Shown: piece after piece, positions 21,080 to 30,262 of the stretch
Position numbering within the stretch: the stretch's first letter is position 1
Layout of the letters: each line of letters starts with the position of its first letter
Source of the DNA: Pseudomonas mangiferae
GTDB lineage: Bacteria; Pseudomonadota; Gammaproteobacteria; Pseudomonadales; Pseudomonadaceae
Reading direction: 5' to 3'
Assembly (NCBI RefSeq): GCF_007109405.1
Contig: NZ_VJOY01000008.1
Coordinates: 62,001-126,000, forward strand
Length of the DNA stretch: 64,000 bases
Notes under the pieces: generated by a model
The model's input: the letters and a program-made list of their open reading frames with translations, nothing else
Told to the model about the DNA's origin: nothing
Database searches by the model: none
Program-made: the position numbers and the translations under genes

Positions 21080-22495
21080 ATGAGTGAGCAGATTCCTGTC
21101 CAAGACGTCACCCCTCCCCGGCCCAAGCCTGCCGAAACCGTAGAGCTCTACGCCGCTCGGGAAAAAATCTACACCCGCGCCTTCACCGGCCTGTTCCGCA
21201 ACCTGCGGATCGTCGGGGGGGCGTTTCTCTTTCTTCTCTACTTCGGCACCGTCTGGCTCGACTGGAATGGCCGCCAGGCCGTCTGGTGGGACCTGCCGGA
21301 GCGCAAATTCTTCATCTTCGGCGCGACCTTCTGGCCACAGGACTTCGTGCTCCTGTCCGCCCTGCTGATCATCGCCGCCTTCGGCCTGTTCTTCATCACC
21401 GTCTTCGCCGGCCGCGTCTGGTGCGGTTATACCTGCCCGCAGAGCGTATGGACCTGGATCTTCATGTGGTGCGAGAAGGTCACCGAAGGTGATCGCAACC
21501 AGCGCATGAAGCTGGACAAGGCCCCCATGAGCGGGCCCAAGCTGCTGCGCAAGAGCGCCAAGCACACCCTGTGGCTGCTCATCAGTCTGGCCACCGGCTT
21601 GACCTTCGTCGGCTACTTTTATCCGATCCGCGACCTGGTGGTGCAGATCGCCACCTTCCAGGCGGACGAATTGGCTCTGTTCTGGATCGGCTTCTTCACT
21701 CTCGCCACCTACGGCAACGCCGGCTGGCTGCGGGAGCAGGTCTGCGTCTACATGTGCCCTTACTCGCGCTTCCAGAGCGTGATGTTCGACAAGGACACCC
21801 TGATCGTTTCCTACGATCCCCGTCGCGGCGAGAAACGCGGCCCGCGCAAGAAAGGCATCGACTACAAGGCCCAGGGCCTCGGCGACTGCATCGACTGCAC
21901 CATGTGCGTCCAGGTTTGCCCCACCGGCATCGACATCCGTGACGGCCTGCAGATCGAGTGCATCGGCTGCGCCGCCTGCATCGACGCCTGCGACACCATC
22001 ATGGACAAGATGAACTACCCCCGCGGGCTCATCAGCTACACCACCGAGCACAACCTGTCCGGGCAGAAGACCCAATTGGTACGCCCTCGCCTGATCGGCT
22101 ATGCCATCGCCCTGCTGGCCATGATCAGCGTGCTCGGCTATGCCATCGCCACCCGTTCCCTGGTGGAGCTGGACGTGAGCAAGGACCGGGTGCTCTACCG
22201 GGAGAACGAGCAGGGCCGCATCGAGAACGTCTACACCGTGAAGCTGGTGAACAAGGCCCAGCGCGACCTGACCTTCGTGATCCAGGCGGAAGGCCTCGAG
22301 GGGCTGGTCTACGAAGGCCGCCGCGAGGTGCATACCAGCGCTGGCGAGGTGCTGTCGGTGCCCGTGGAACTGTCCATCGAACCGGAGAAGATGCCCTCGA
22401 GCACCAACACGATCACCTTCCGGGTGGAATCACCCGACGACCCTTCCATCCACTCCGACGCCAAGAGCCGTTTCATCGGCCCCTCCGTCCGCTGA
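21080..22495 (+). CDS. ccoG: cbb3 oxidase assembly protein CcoG (polyferredoxin)
   Basis: This 471-residue inner-membrane protein starts MSEQIPVQDVTPPRPKP. It has about five membrane helices and two [4Fe-4S] ferredoxin motifs: CIDCTMCVQVCPTGID, and CIGCAACIDACDTIMD. A further Cys pair lies in WCGYTCPQSVWTW. CcoG is a cupric reductase proposed to supply Cu(I) for the CuB centre of cbb3 (known for the family). A C-terminal periplasmic Ig-like FixG domain follows. The frame opens 12 bases earlier at a GTG, but the ATG gives the family N-terminus. It is first gene of ccoGHIS. Confidence 0.95.
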   Translation: MSEQIPVQDVTPPRPKPAETVELYAAREKIYTRAFTGLFRNLRIVGGAFLFLLYFGTVWLDWNGRQAVWWDLPERKFFIFGATFWPQDFVLLSALLIIAAFGLFFITVFAGRVWCGYTCPQSVWTWIFMWCEKVTEGDRNQRMKLDKAPMSGPKLLRKSAKHTLWLLISLATGLTFVGYFYPIRDLVVQIATFQADELALFWIGFFTLATYGNAGWLREQVCVYMCPYSRFQSVMFDKDTLIVSYDPRRGEKRGPRKKGIDYKAQGLGDCIDCTMCVQVCPTGIDIRDGLQIECIGCAACIDACDTIMDKMNYPRGLISYTTEHNLSGQKTQLVRPRLIGYAIALLAMISVLGYAIATRSLVELDVSKDRVLYRENEQGRIENVYTVKLVNKAQRDLTFVIQAEGLEGLVYEGRREVHTSAGEVLSVPVELSIEPEKMPSSTNTITFRVESPDDPSIHSDAKSRFIGPSVR

Positions 22496-22510
22496 CAGAC
22501 AAAGGCTTCC

Positions 22511-23032
22511 ATGCCCACCACCGACGCGCAGTTTCAACCCTGGTACAAGCAGTTCTGGCCCTGGTTCATCATCGCCCTGCTGGCGAGCTCGGTGGTGCTG
22601 GGCCTGTCTCTGCTGACCATCGCCATCCGCCAGAGCGACAGCCTGGTGGTGACCGACTACTACGACGCCGGCAAGGGCATCAACCAGTCACTGGAGCGGG
22701 AGAAATTAGCGGAACGCCTGCACCTGCGGGCACAGCTGAAGCTCGACGAGGAAAGCGGCAACGTCGAGCTGAACCTGGAGGGTGCCAGCCACCCGACGCA
22801 ACTGGTGCTGAACCTGATTTCGCCGACCCAGCCGGAGCGGGATCGCCGCGTCGTGCTGCAGCCCGGCGATGACCGCGTGTACCGCGGCATGCTCCAGGAC
22901 AGCGTGAAGGGCCGGCGCTTCGTCGAACTGCTGGGCAGCGAGGGTGGCCAGGAGTGGCGCCTGTTCGAAGAAGAGACCGTGGACCAGGATCATACCGTGG
23001 TCCTCGGCGATGAAAGCCCGGCTGGTCAGTGA
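22511..23032 (+). CDS. ccoH: cbb3 oxidase assembly protein CcoH (FixH family)
   Basis: The protein is 173 residues, with an N-terminal membrane anchor (about 15-40, [20 protein letters not shown]) and a periplasmic domain. FixH hallmarks are [10 protein letters not shown] and [15 protein letters not shown]. CcoH interacts with CcoN and stabilises the assembling cbb3 complex (family knowledge). It begins 15 bases after the ccoG stop and is clearly in the same operon. A strong stem-loop at 23073-23097 separates it from ccoI. Confidence 0.92.
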   Translation: MPTTDAQFQPWYKQFWPWFIIALLASSVVLGLSLLTIAIRQSDSLVVTDYYDAGKGINQSLEREKLAERLHLRAQLKLDEESGNVELNLEGASHPTQLVLNLISPTQPERDRRVVLQPGDDRVYRGMLQDSVKGRRFVELLGSEGGQEWRLFEEETVDQDHTVVLGDESPAGQ

Positions 23033-23072
23033 CGCGTCACCGCGCTGCGCCCCGTCCGGTGTGCGCATGAGG

Positions 23073-23097
23073 AAGCGAGCCGCCTTGCAGGCGGCTC
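23073..23097 (+). terminator. stem-loop between ccoH and ccoI
   Basis: GCGAGCCGCC-TTGCA-GGCGGCTCGC is a perfect ten-pair stem, followed by CTCTGTTC. It could be a partial terminator or mRNA-stabilising element that lowers ccoI output relative to ccoGH. ccoI has no obvious promoter of its own in the remaining 30 bases. Confidence 0.5.
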
Positions 23098-23127
23098 GCC
23101 TCTGTTCATCCCGCTGAAAACCCATCC

Positions 23128-25560
23128 ATGCCTAGTCCCGTTCCAGTTCCCGCGTCCACGCCCCTGCCCTGCTATCACTGCGGGCTGCCCGTGCCTGCCG
23201 GCGCACGTTACGAGGCGCGCGTGCTGGGCGAAGCGCGCGCGATGTGCTGCCCGGGCTGCCAGGCGGTGGCCGAGGCCATCGTCGACGGGGGACTGGAAAG
23301 CTACTACCAGCATCGCAGCGAACCCTCGACCAACCCCGAGGCCCTGCCCCAGGCCCTGCCGGATGAAATAGCCCTGCTCGACCGGGCCGACGTGCAGCAG
23401 CCCTTCGTCGAGCACCAGGGCGAGCTGGCCCAGGCTAGCCTGCTGGTGGAAGGCATCAGTTGCGCCGCCTGCGGCTGGCTGATCGAGCGCCACCTGCGGG
23501 AGCTGGACGGCGTGGCCGAGGCCTCCCTCAACCTGTCCAACCATCGCCTGCAGGTGCGCTGGGCGGACAGCCGCCTGCCCCTGAGCCGCCTGCTGGCGGA
23601 ACTGCGCCGCATCGGCTATGCCGCCCACCCCTACACCCCCGACGAGGCTGCCGAGCGCCTGCACCAGGAAAACCGCCGCACCCTGCGCCAGCTGGGCGTG
23701 GCCGGGCTGCTGTGGATGCAGGTGATGATGGCCGCGATGGCCACCTGGCCGGAGTTCAACCTGGACCTGTCGGCGGAGCTGGACACCATCCTGCGCTGGG
23801 TCAGCCTGTTCCTCACCACGCCCATCGTCTTCTATTGCTGCGGCCCGTTCTTCCGCGGTGCCCTGCGCGACCTGCGTACCTGCCACCTGACCATGGACGT
23901 GTCGGTGTCCCTCGCCATCGGCGGCGCCTACCTGGCGGGCATCTGGTCCACGGTGACCGGGGTCGGCGAGTTGTATTTCGACGCCGTAGGCATGTTCGCG
24001 CTGTTCCTGCTGGCCGGGCGCTACCTGGAGCGCCGGGCCCGGGAGCGCACCGCGGCCGCCACGGCACAGCTGGTCAACCTGCTCCCGGCGTCCTGCCTGC
24101 GCCTGGACCGGGACGGGCAGAGCGAGCGCATCCTGCTCGCCGAGCTGCGGGTGGGCGAGCAGGTGCTGGTGCAGCCCGGTGCGCTGCTGCCGGCCGACGG
24201 GGTGATCGTTTCCGGCCAGTCCAGCGTCGACGAATCGCTGCTCAGCGGCGAATACCTGCCGCTGCCCCGGGGCGTCGGCGACGCGGTGACCGCTGGCACG
24301 CTGAACGTCGAAGGGCCGCTGACCGTGGAGGTTCGCGCCCTGGGGGACGACACCCGGTTGTCAGCCATCGTCCGCCTGCTGGAGCGCGCCCAGGCGGACA
24401 AACCCCGCCTGGCGGAACTGGCCGACCGGGTCGCCCAGTGGTTCCTGCTGGTGGTATTGCTGGCCGCCGTGGTGGTGGGCATCGCCTGGTGGCAGATCGA
24501 CCCGCAGCGCGCCTTCTGGATCGTCCTGGCCATGCTGGTGGCCACCTGCCCCTGCGCCCTGTCCCTCGCCACGCCCACCGCCCTCACGGCGGCCACCGGC
24601 AGCCTGCACCGCCTGGGCCTGCTGCTGACCCGCGGCCACGTACTGGAGGGCTTGAACCGCATCGACACGCTGATCGTCGACAAGACCGGCACCCTGACCG
24701 AGGGCCGCCTGACCCTCAGCAGCGTCCAGCCCCTGCGGGACCTGGACGCCGATGCCTGCCTCGCCCTGGCGGCTGCCCTGGAGAATCGCTCCGAACACCC
24801 CATCGCCCGTGCCTTCGGCAAGGCGCCGGACGCCGCCGAGCACGTCCTCAGCGTGCCCGGCCAGGGCCTGGAGGGCAGCGTCGGCGGGCACCGCCTGCGC
24901 ATCGGCCAGCCGGCCTTCGTCGCCGGGCTGTCCGCCTGCACCGCCCCCGCCATCCCGGGCGACCACGGCCAGTGGCTGCTGCTGGGGGACGAACAGGGGC
25001 CGCTGGCCTGGCTGGTGCTGGACGACCGCCTGCGGGACGACGCCGCGGCGCTGGTGGAAGCCTGCCGGTCCCGGGGTTGGACGATCTCGCTGCTGTCCGG
25101 CGACAGCTCGCCCATGGTGGCCGAAGTGGCCGCGCAACTCGGCATCGACGATGCCCGGGGCGGCCTGACCCCTGACGACAAGCTGGCCGTGCTGCGGGGC
25201 CTTCACGAACGCGGGCGCACGGTGCTGATGCTGGGGGACGGAGTCAACGACGTGCCGGTGCTAGCCGGCGCCGACATCAGTGTGGCCATGGGCTCCGCCA
25301 CCGACCTGGCGAAGACCAGTGCCGACGCGGTGCTGCTGTCCAATCGCCTGGGCAGCCTGGTCCAGGCCTTCGACATGGCCCGCCGCACCCGCCGGATCAT
25401 CGTCGAGAACCTGTTCTGGGCCAGCCTGTACAATGGCCTGGTGCTGCCCTTCGCCGCCTGCGGCTGGGTGACCCCGGTGTGGGCCGCCCTGGGCATGTCG
25501 GTCAGCTCGCTGCTGGTGGTGCTCAACGCGCTGCGGCTCAGCCGCGTGCAGGCCGCCTGA
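23128..25560 (+). CDS. ccoI: copper P-type ATPase CcoI for cbb3 maturation
   Basis: This 810-residue P1B ATPase exports copper to the periplasm for oxidase assembly. Features in order: an N-terminal CYHC zinc/copper-type motif (Cys15, Cys18), a heavy-metal-associated domain with Cys112-Ala-Ala-Cys115 in GISCAACGW, the membrane metal motif Cys474-Pro-Cys476, phosphorylated Asp518 in DKTGTLTEG, and the hinge GDGVNDVPVLAGAD. About eight membrane helices are predicted. The CPC and N-terminal Cys-rich domain match FixI/CcoI rather than CopA. It is third gene of ccoGHIS; ccoS follows 19 bases later. Confidence 0.95.
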   Translation: MPSPVPVPASTPLPCYHCGLPVPAGARYEARVLGEARAMCCPGCQAVAEAIVDGGLESYYQHRSEPSTNPEALPQALPDEIALLDRADVQQPFVEHQGELAQASLLVEGISCAACGWLIERHLRELDGVAEASLNLSNHRLQVRWADSRLPLSRLLAELRRIGYAAHPYTPDEAAERLHQENRRTLRQLGVAGLLWMQVMMAAMATWPEFNLDLSAELDTILRWVSLFLTTPIVFYCCGPFFRGALRDLRTCHLTMDVSVSLAIGGAYLAGIWSTVTGVGELYFDAVGMFALFLLAGRYLERRARERTAAATAQLVNLLPASCLRLDRDGQSERILLAELRVGEQVLVQPGALLPADGVIVSGQSSVDESLLSGEYLPLPRGVGDAVTAGTLNVEGPLTVEVRALGDDTRLSAIVRLLERAQADKPRLAELADRVAQWFLLVVLLAAVVVGIAWWQIDPQRAFWIVLAMLVATCPCALSLATPTALTAATGSLHRLGLLLTRGHVLEGLNRIDTLIVDKTGTLTEGRLTLSSVQPLRDLDADACLALAAALENRSEHPIARAFGKAPDAAEHVLSVPGQGLEGSVGGHRLRIGQPAFVAGLSACTAPAIPGDHGQWLLLGDEQGPLAWLVLDDRLRDDAAALVEACRSRGWTISLLSGDSSPMVAEVAAQLGIDDARGGLTPDDKLAVLRGLHERGRTVLMLGDGVNDVPVLAGADISVAMGSATDLAKTSADAVLLSNRLGSLVQAFDMARRTRRIIVENLFWASLYNGLVLPFAACGWVTPVWAALGMSVSSLLVVLNALRLSRVQAA

Positions 25561-25579
25561 TCCGTTTCCCGGAGGTTCG

Positions 25580-25792
25580 ATGACCGCGCTGTACGTCATG
25601 ATTCCCGTCGCCGTGATCGTCGTCGGCCTGGCCATCTGGCTGTTCTTCTGGGCAGTGGATTCCGGCCAGTACGACGACATGGACAGCCCGGCTCACAGCA
25701 TCCTGTTCGACGACGAGGACCCGCGCCACCAGGCGGGGGTGGAGGAAGCCAAGGGTCCCGGCACATCCGAACGGGACGCGCCCCATGGCTGA
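25580..25792 (+). CDS. ccoS: cbb3 oxidase assembly protein CcoS
   Basis: This 70-residue single-helix membrane protein starts MTALYVMIPVAVIVVGLAIWLFFWAV, followed by the conserved DSGQYDDMDSPAHSILFDDE. CcoS is needed for insertion of heme or copper cofactors into CcoN (family knowledge). GGAGG lies seven bases before the ATG. It overlaps the next gene by eight bases, so they are translationally linked. Confidence 0.94.
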   Translation: MTALYVMIPVAVIVVGLAIWLFFWAVDSGQYDDMDSPAHSILFDDEDPRHQAGVEEAKGPGTSERDAPHG

Positions 25793-26468
25793 CTGGCTGC
25801 CGCTACTGGTATCGGCGGCGATCCTCGGCCTGCTGGGCGGCGGCCACTGCCTGGGCATGTGCGGTGGCCTGATGGGCGCCCTGACCCTGGCGATCCCCGC
25901 CGAGCAGCGGGGGCGCCGCCTGCGCCTGCTGCTGGCCTACAACCTCGGACGCATCCTCAGCTACGCCACCGCCGGGCTGCTGGTGGGCATGGCCGGCTGG
26001 GCCGTGGCCAGCAGCCCCGCGGCCCTGGCCCTGCGGGTGGTGGCGGCGGTCCTGCTGATCGCCATGGGCCTCTACCTGGCTGGCTGGTGGAGCGGGCTGA
26101 CCCGCATCGAAGCCCTCGGCCGGGGACTCTGGCGACATCTCCAGCCCCTCACCCGGCGCCTGCTGCCGGTCACCAGCCTGCCACGCGCCCTGGTGCTCGG
26201 TGCTCTGTGGGGCTGGCTGCCTTGCGGCCTGGTCTATAGCACCCTGCTGTGGTCGGCCAGCCAGGGTTCTCCCGCTCAGGGCGCCGTGCTGATGCTGGCG
26301 TTCGGCCTGGGCACCTGGCCGGTGCTGCTGGCCACCGGGCTCGCCGCGGAGCGTCTGAAAGCCCTGCTGCAACGCCGGGGCGTGCGCATGGCCGGTGGCC
26401 TGCTGGTGATTCTCTTCGGCCTGTGGACGCTGCCCGGGCCGCATCAGCATTGGCTGATGGGCCACTGA
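25785..26468 (+). CDS. TauE/SafE (UreH-like) membrane protein of the cco locus
   Basis: This 227-residue inner-membrane protein has about six helices and the start GGGHCLGMCGGLMGALTLA. This GMCGG motif is typical of the DsbD-like/TauE-like family routinely encoded after ccoS in Pseudomonas. It overlaps ccoS and so belongs to the ccoGHIS transcription unit. The His/Cys/Met cluster in helix 1 resembles metal-transport relatives, so a copper-related role is a reasonable guess. The named sulfite-exporter function should not be assumed. It ends 112 bases before hemN. Confidence 0.85.
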   Translation: MADWLPLLVSAAILGLLGGGHCLGMCGGLMGALTLAIPAEQRGRRLRLLLAYNLGRILSYATAGLLVGMAGWAVASSPAALALRVVAAVLLIAMGLYLAGWWSGLTRIEALGRGLWRHLQPLTRRLLPVTSLPRALVLGALWGWLPCGLVYSTLLWSASQGSPAQGAVLMLAFGLGTWPVLLATGLAAERLKALLQRRGVRMAGGLLVILFGLWTLPGPHQHWLMGH

Positions 26469-26503
26469 GTCGCCTCCCGGCGGCCCCTCGGCGCCGCTGC
26501 TAC

Positions 26504-26545
26504 CTGATCCAGGTCAAGATGACGCAGCCACCCCGCCCCTAGACT
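26504..26545 (+). promoter_or_regulatory. ANR-dependent promoter of hemN
   Basis: CTGAT-CCAG-GTCAA (26504-26517) matches TTGAT-N4-ATCAA at eight of ten positions. A class II position puts the transcription start near 26552 and the -10 at 26540-26545. TAGACT is found exactly there, sharing four positions with TATAAT. The leader to the hemN ATG would be about 29 bases. The precise match of box, spacing and -10 makes this a strong call. Confidence 0.78.
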
Positions 26546-26580
26546 CCCGGTCACAGCTCGCCAAACCGGGGACCGCCCGC

Positions 26581-27963
26581 ATGCTAGACGATATCCGCTG
26601 GGACACCGACCTGATCCGTCGCTACGACCAATCGGGCCCACGCTACACCTCTTACCCGACCGCGGTGCAGTTCAACCAGCGGGTCGGCTCCTTCGACCTC
26701 CTCCACGCCCTGCGGGACAGCCGCAAGGCGCAACGCCCGTTGTCGCTCTACGTGCACGTGCCGTTCTGCGCCAACATCTGCTACTACTGCGCCTGCAACA
26801 AGGTCATCACCAAGGACCGCGGCCGGGCGCTGCCCTACCTGGAACGCCTGGAGCGGGAAATCGAACTGGTGGCCTGCCACCTGGACCCGCAGCAGAAGGT
26901 GGAACAGCTGCACTTGGGCGGCGGCACGCCGACCTTCCTCAGCCATGACGAGTTGCGCCGACTGATGGCGCACCTGCGCAGCCATTTCAACCTGCTGGAT
27001 GACGACTCCGGCGACTACGGGATCGAGATCGACCCGCGGGAGGCCGACTGGTCCACCATGGGCCTGCTGCGGGAACTGGGTTTCAACCGGGTCAGCCTCG
27101 GCGTGCAGGACCTGGACCCCTCGGTGCAACGGGCGATCAACCGCCTGCAGAGCCTGGAAGAAACCCGGGCCATCGTCGAGGCGGCGCGGACCCTGCAGTA
27201 CCGCTCGGTGAACATCGACCTGATCTATGGCCTGCCCCGGCAGACGCCGGAGCGTTTCGCCCGCACCGTGGACGAGATCATCGCGCTGCAGCCGGATCGG
27301 CTGTCGGTGTTCAACTACGCCCACCTGCCGGAACGCTTCATGCCGCAGCGCCGCATCAACGCCGCCGAGCTGCCGAGCCCCGCGGACAAGCTGGAAATGC
27401 TCCAGCACAGCATCGAGCAGCTGACTGCCGCCGGCTACCGTTACATCGGCATGGACCACTTCGCCCTGCCGGACGACGAACTGGCGATGGCCCAGGAAGA
27501 CGGCAGCCTGCAACGCAACTTCCAGGGCTATACCACCCATGGCCATTGCGACCTGATCGGCCTGGGGGTTTCCGCCATCAGCCAGGTGGGTGACCTGTAC
27601 AGCCAGAACAACAGCAACCTGGCGGACTACCAGAGCAACCTGGACAACGATCTGCTGGCCACCAGCCGCGGCCTGGTGTGCAACGACGACGACCGGATAC
27701 GCCGGGCGGTGATCCAGCGGCTGATCTGCCAGTTCCAGCTGTCCTTTGCCGAGATCGAAAGCGCCTTCGACATCACCTTCCGCAGCTACTTCTCGGAAAT
27801 CTGGCCGCAAGTGCAGCGCATGGCCGGCGATGGCCTGATCGAGCTCAGCGCCCAGGGGATCGATGTGACGCCGGCGGGCCGGCTGCTGGTGCGCTCGGTG
27901 TGCATGCTGTTCGACCACTACCTGACCGAGCAGAACCTGCAGCGTTTTTCCCGGGTGATCTGA
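26581..27963 (+). CDS. hemN: oxygen-independent coproporphyrinogen III dehydrogenase HemN
   Basis: This 460-residue cytosolic radical-SAM enzyme converts coproporphyrinogen III to protoporphyrinogen IX without O2. The [4Fe-4S] ligands are Cys63, Cys67 and Cys70 (CANICYYCAC). The glycine-rich LHLGGGTPTFL and the HemN C-terminal domain (SRGLVCNDDDRIRRAVIQRL) are intact. Its length matches the true HemN family, not the HemW homologues. Its expression fits the ANR promoter just upstream. Its product feeds heme to the cbb3 oxidases and the Ccm system under low oxygen. Confidence 0.96.
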   Translation: MLDDIRWDTDLIRRYDQSGPRYTSYPTAVQFNQRVGSFDLLHALRDSRKAQRPLSLYVHVPFCANICYYCACNKVITKDRGRALPYLERLEREIELVACHLDPQQKVEQLHLGGGTPTFLSHDELRRLMAHLRSHFNLLDDDSGDYGIEIDPREADWSTMGLLRELGFNRVSLGVQDLDPSVQRAINRLQSLEETRAIVEAARTLQYRSVNIDLIYGLPRQTPERFARTVDEIIALQPDRLSVFNYAHLPERFMPQRRINAAELPSPADKLEMLQHSIEQLTAAGYRYIGMDHFALPDDELAMAQEDGSLQRNFQGYTTHGHCDLIGLGVSAISQVGDLYSQNNSNLADYQSNLDNDLLATSRGLVCNDDDRIRRAVIQRLICQFQLSFAEIESAFDITFRSYFSEIWPQVQRMAGDGLIELSAQGIDVTPAGRLLVRSVCMLFDHYLTEQNLQRFSRVI

Positions 27964-27969
27964 ATGACC

Positions 27970-27995
27970 CCGGACCCGAGGCGCCTCGGGTCCGG
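27970..27995. terminator. bidirectional stem-loop between hemN and the convergent gene
   Basis: CCGGACCCGAGGC and GCCTCGGGTCCGG form a perfect 26-base palindrome seven bases after hemN and seven bases past the end of the opposing gene. There is no T-run, but position and symmetry fit a shared terminator. Confidence 0.65.
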
Positions 27996-28001
27996 ATCGC
28001 C

Positions 28002-28469
28002 TCACTTCATGCTCAAGGCCATCGCGGTCTGCATCTGGCCGCTATCCAGCTTCAATTCCTTCATCGCCTTCATCAGGCCGCCATTGGCCGTAGCGAGGGC
28101 GCTGCTCAAGGCATTCAGCTCGCTCTGTTTGGCCGCCATGCGCTCGGCACGGGCCTGGGGATCGAGGCGGGGGTCCGCGGCCAACGCCCTCAATTCTTCC
28201 TGCGTCTCGGCGATCTCCGCCCTGATCCGGCGAATCGTCTTCAACTGGCCCTTTACGGTGTCGGGCAGCTCGCTCTTGTCGATGTCCTCGTTCTTCTGGG
28301 ACTGGCTGGCCTTGGCCTTGCCCAGGGCCGAGAGGCTGACCCGAATGCCACTCTGGGCGGCGCGGATCTGTTCCTGCAGCACGCCCCGGTCGGTCTCCGG
28401 TTCATCCGTCTGCTGCGCCCGGCCGTTTTCCTGGGGGGCCGGCATCAGGGCCGATGGGTCGATTCTCAT
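28002..28469 (-). CDS. coiled-coil hypothetical protein between hemN and anr
   Basis: This encodes 155 residues starting MRIDPSALMPAPQENG, chosen because AAGGAG lies eight bases upstream. The open frame beyond is not protein-like. It is mostly helical: long heptad-like stretches at about 55-100 (IRRIRAEIAETQEELRALA) and 105-145 (ERMAAKQSELNALSSALA). There is no signal peptide or membrane helix. P. aeruginosa has a hypothetical gene at the same position (PA1545, from memory). The function is unknown; it is divergent from anr. Confidence 0.75.
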   Translation of the reverse strand: MRIDPSALMPAPQENGRAQQTDEPETDRGVLQEQIRAAQSGIRVSLSALGKAKASQSQKNEDIDKSELPDTVKGQLKTIRRIRAEIAETQEELRALAADPRLDPQARAERMAAKQSELNALSSALATANGGLMKAMKELKLDSGQMQTAMALSMK

Positions 28470-28611
28470 GACAACGCTCCTTGAATGATTCCCGCCTATC
28501 GACCCGGGCACGGGAAACTTGAACGATCGGCCAGGTAGCACGCGGCTGGTCCTGGCCAGCGACGTGGGGTACCCTTACGCCCATTGTGCGTTTGCCAAGG
28601 ATCCCGCCCCC

Positions 28612-29346
28612 ATGTCCGAAAACATCAAGGTTCGAGCCCTGCCCCAGGCCCACTGCAAGGACTGCAGCCTGGCGGCGTTGTGCCTGCCGTTGTCGTTGAA
28701 CCTGGAAGACATGGATGCCCTGGATGAAATCGTCAAACGCGGCCGCCCGCTGAAGAAGGGCGAGTTCCTCTTCCGCCAGGGCGATGCGTTCGACTCGGTA
28801 TTCGCCGTGCGCTCCGGCGCGCTGAAAACCTTCAGCGTCACCGATGGCGGCGAGGAGCAGATCACCGGCTTCCACCTGCCCAGCGAGCTGGTGGGTCTGT
28901 CGGGCATGGATACCGAGGCCTACCCGGTGTCCGCCCAGGCGCTGGAAACCACCTCGGTGTGCGCGATTCCCTTCGAGCGCCTGGACGAACTGTCCGTCCA
29001 GCTGCCACAGCTGCGCCGCCAGCTGATGCGGGTGATGAGCCGGGAAATCCGCGACGACCAGCAGATGATGCTGCTGCTGTCGAAGAAGACCGCGGACGAG
29101 CGTATCGCCACGTTCCTGGTCAACCTCTCGGCCCGCTTCCGTGCCCGCGGGTTCTCCGCCAACCAGTTCCGCCTGTCCATGTCCCGCAACGAGATCGGCA
29201 ATTACCTCGGCCTCGCGGTGGAAACCGTCTCCCGGGTATTCACCCGTTTCCAGCAGAACCAGTTGCTGGCCGCCGAAGGCAAAGAAGTGCATATCCTCGA
29301 TCCCATCGAGTTGTGCGCCCTGGCCGGCGGCAGCATGGATAGCTGA
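28612..29346 (+). CDS. anr: anaerobic transcriptional regulator ANR (FNR family)
   Basis: This 244-residue oxygen-sensing activator starts [15 protein letters not shown]. The [4Fe-4S] ligands are Cys15, Cys18, Cys24 and a central Cys117. A cyclic-nucleotide-type beta barrel, dimer helix and C-terminal helix-turn-helix follow; the recognition helix [12 protein letters not shown] has the E-x-x-S-R pattern that reads TTGAT. When oxygen is low the cluster is intact and the dimer activates promoters such as those at 14136 and 26504 in this window. No self-binding ANR box was found upstream. A strong terminator follows. Confidence 0.97.
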   Translation: MSENIKVRALPQAHCKDCSLAALCLPLSLNLEDMDALDEIVKRGRPLKKGEFLFRQGDAFDSVFAVRSGALKTFSVTDGGEEQITGFHLPSELVGLSGMDTEAYPVSAQALETTSVCAIPFERLDELSVQLPQLRRQLMRVMSREIRDDQQMMLLLSKKTADERIATFLVNLSARFRARGFSANQFRLSMSRNEIGNYLGLAVETVSRVFTRFQQNQLLAAEGKEVHILDPIELCALAGGSMDS

Positions 29347-29371
29347 TTCCGCCACATCACCCCGGAGTCCA

Positions 29372-29406
29372 CGCACGCCAGCGACGGTTGGCGTGCGCCT
29401 TTTATT
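29372..29406 (+). terminator. rho-independent terminator of anr
   Basis: CGCACGCCA-GCGACGGT-TGGCGTGCG, nine pairs, is followed by CCTTTTATTT. It isolates anr from apt, which starts 16 bases later. Confidence 0.85.
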
Positions 29407-29421
29407 TCCAGGTCACGACCG

Positions 29422-29973
29422 ATGCACCTCGACGATGAGTTCTCCCTCAAGACGCTGATCCGCCCGGTCGTGGATTTTCCCAAGCCCGGCGTGGTGTTCC
29501 GCGACATTACCCCGCTGTTCCAGTCGCCGAGGGCGTTGCGCCTGGTGGTGGATAGCTTCGCCCAGCGCTACGTCGAGGCCGAGTTCAGTCATGTCGGGGC
29601 CATGGATGCCCGTGGCTTCCTCATCGGCTCCGCAGTCGCCTATGCGCTGAACAAGCCGCTGGTGCTATTCCGCAAGCAGGGCAAACTGCCGGCGGACGTC
29701 CTGGCCGAAAGCTACCGCACCGAGTACGGCGAGGCGTTCCTGGAGGTCCACAGCGACAGCCTCTGCGAGGGGGACAAGGTGGTGCTGTTCGACGACCTGA
29801 TCGCCACCGGCGGGACCCTGCTGGCCGCCGCAGCGCTGGCGCGGCGCATGGGCGCCAGCCTGTTGGAAGCGGCCGCCATCATCGACCTGCCGGAACTGGG
29901 CGGCTCGCAGAAGCTCATGGACGCCGGCATTCCCACCTTCGCCCTCACGGCGTTCGCCCTCGACGAAATCTGA
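29422..29973 (+). CDS. apt: adenine phosphoribosyltransferase Apt
   Basis: This 183-residue cytosolic purine-salvage enzyme makes AMP from adenine and PRPP. The PRPP-binding motif [17 protein letters not shown] is intact, as are [15 protein letters not shown] and the flexible loop [11 protein letters not shown]. It begins [15 protein letters not shown]; the ribosome site is weak. It lies immediately after the anr terminator, so it should have its own promoter or read-through expression. The gene order anr-apt is conserved in P. aeruginosa. Confidence 0.96.
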   Translation: MHLDDEFSLKTLIRPVVDFPKPGVVFRDITPLFQSPRALRLVVDSFAQRYVEAEFSHVGAMDARGFLIGSAVAYALNKPLVLFRKQGKLPADVLAESYRTEYGEAFLEVHSDSLCEGDKVVLFDDLIATGGTLLAAAALARRMGASLLEAAAIIDLPELGGSQKLMDAGIPTFALTAFALDEI

Positions 29974-29983
29974 GCCGGGGCGC

Positions 29984-30211
29984 TCAGCGCCAGAACGGCT
30001 TCATCCCCTCTTCCCGCGCCTGGGCCATGTCCAGGCCGATATCTCGCAGCTCGTGGGCTTCCAGCTCCAACAGGGCGCGGCGAGTGGCCACCTTGCGCCA
30101 GAAGCGCTGCCAGCGCCCCGTTTCGCTCGACAGCCCTTGGACAGGAGCTTTCGCGCTGTCGCGCAGGTCGTTCTCGTGCAGCGCCAGACGTACATCGGTC
30201 AGCCCATTCAT
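29984..30211 (-). CDS. DUF1127 small basic protein
   Basis: The protein is 75 residues. The C-terminal half carries the DUF1127 signature RALLELEAHELRDIGLDMAQAREE. GAGGAG before the ATG at 30211 sets the start; the frame is open 63 bases further, but without a better site. DUF1127 proteins in other bacteria bind RNA or influence stress and metabolism, so a post-transcriptional role is possible. It is divergent from the MocR regulator. It shares a 164-base regulatory region carrying ATACAGA half-sites, so it may be that regulator's target. Confidence 0.82.
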   Translation of the reverse strand: MNGLTDVRLALHENDLRDSAKAPVQGLSSETGRWQRFWRKVATRRALLELEAHELRDIGLDMAQAREEGMKPFWR

Positions 30212-30262
30212 TGCGTTCTCCTCGTTGGCCAGGAGAAAAGCATGGACAAAAGCGCGCTGACG

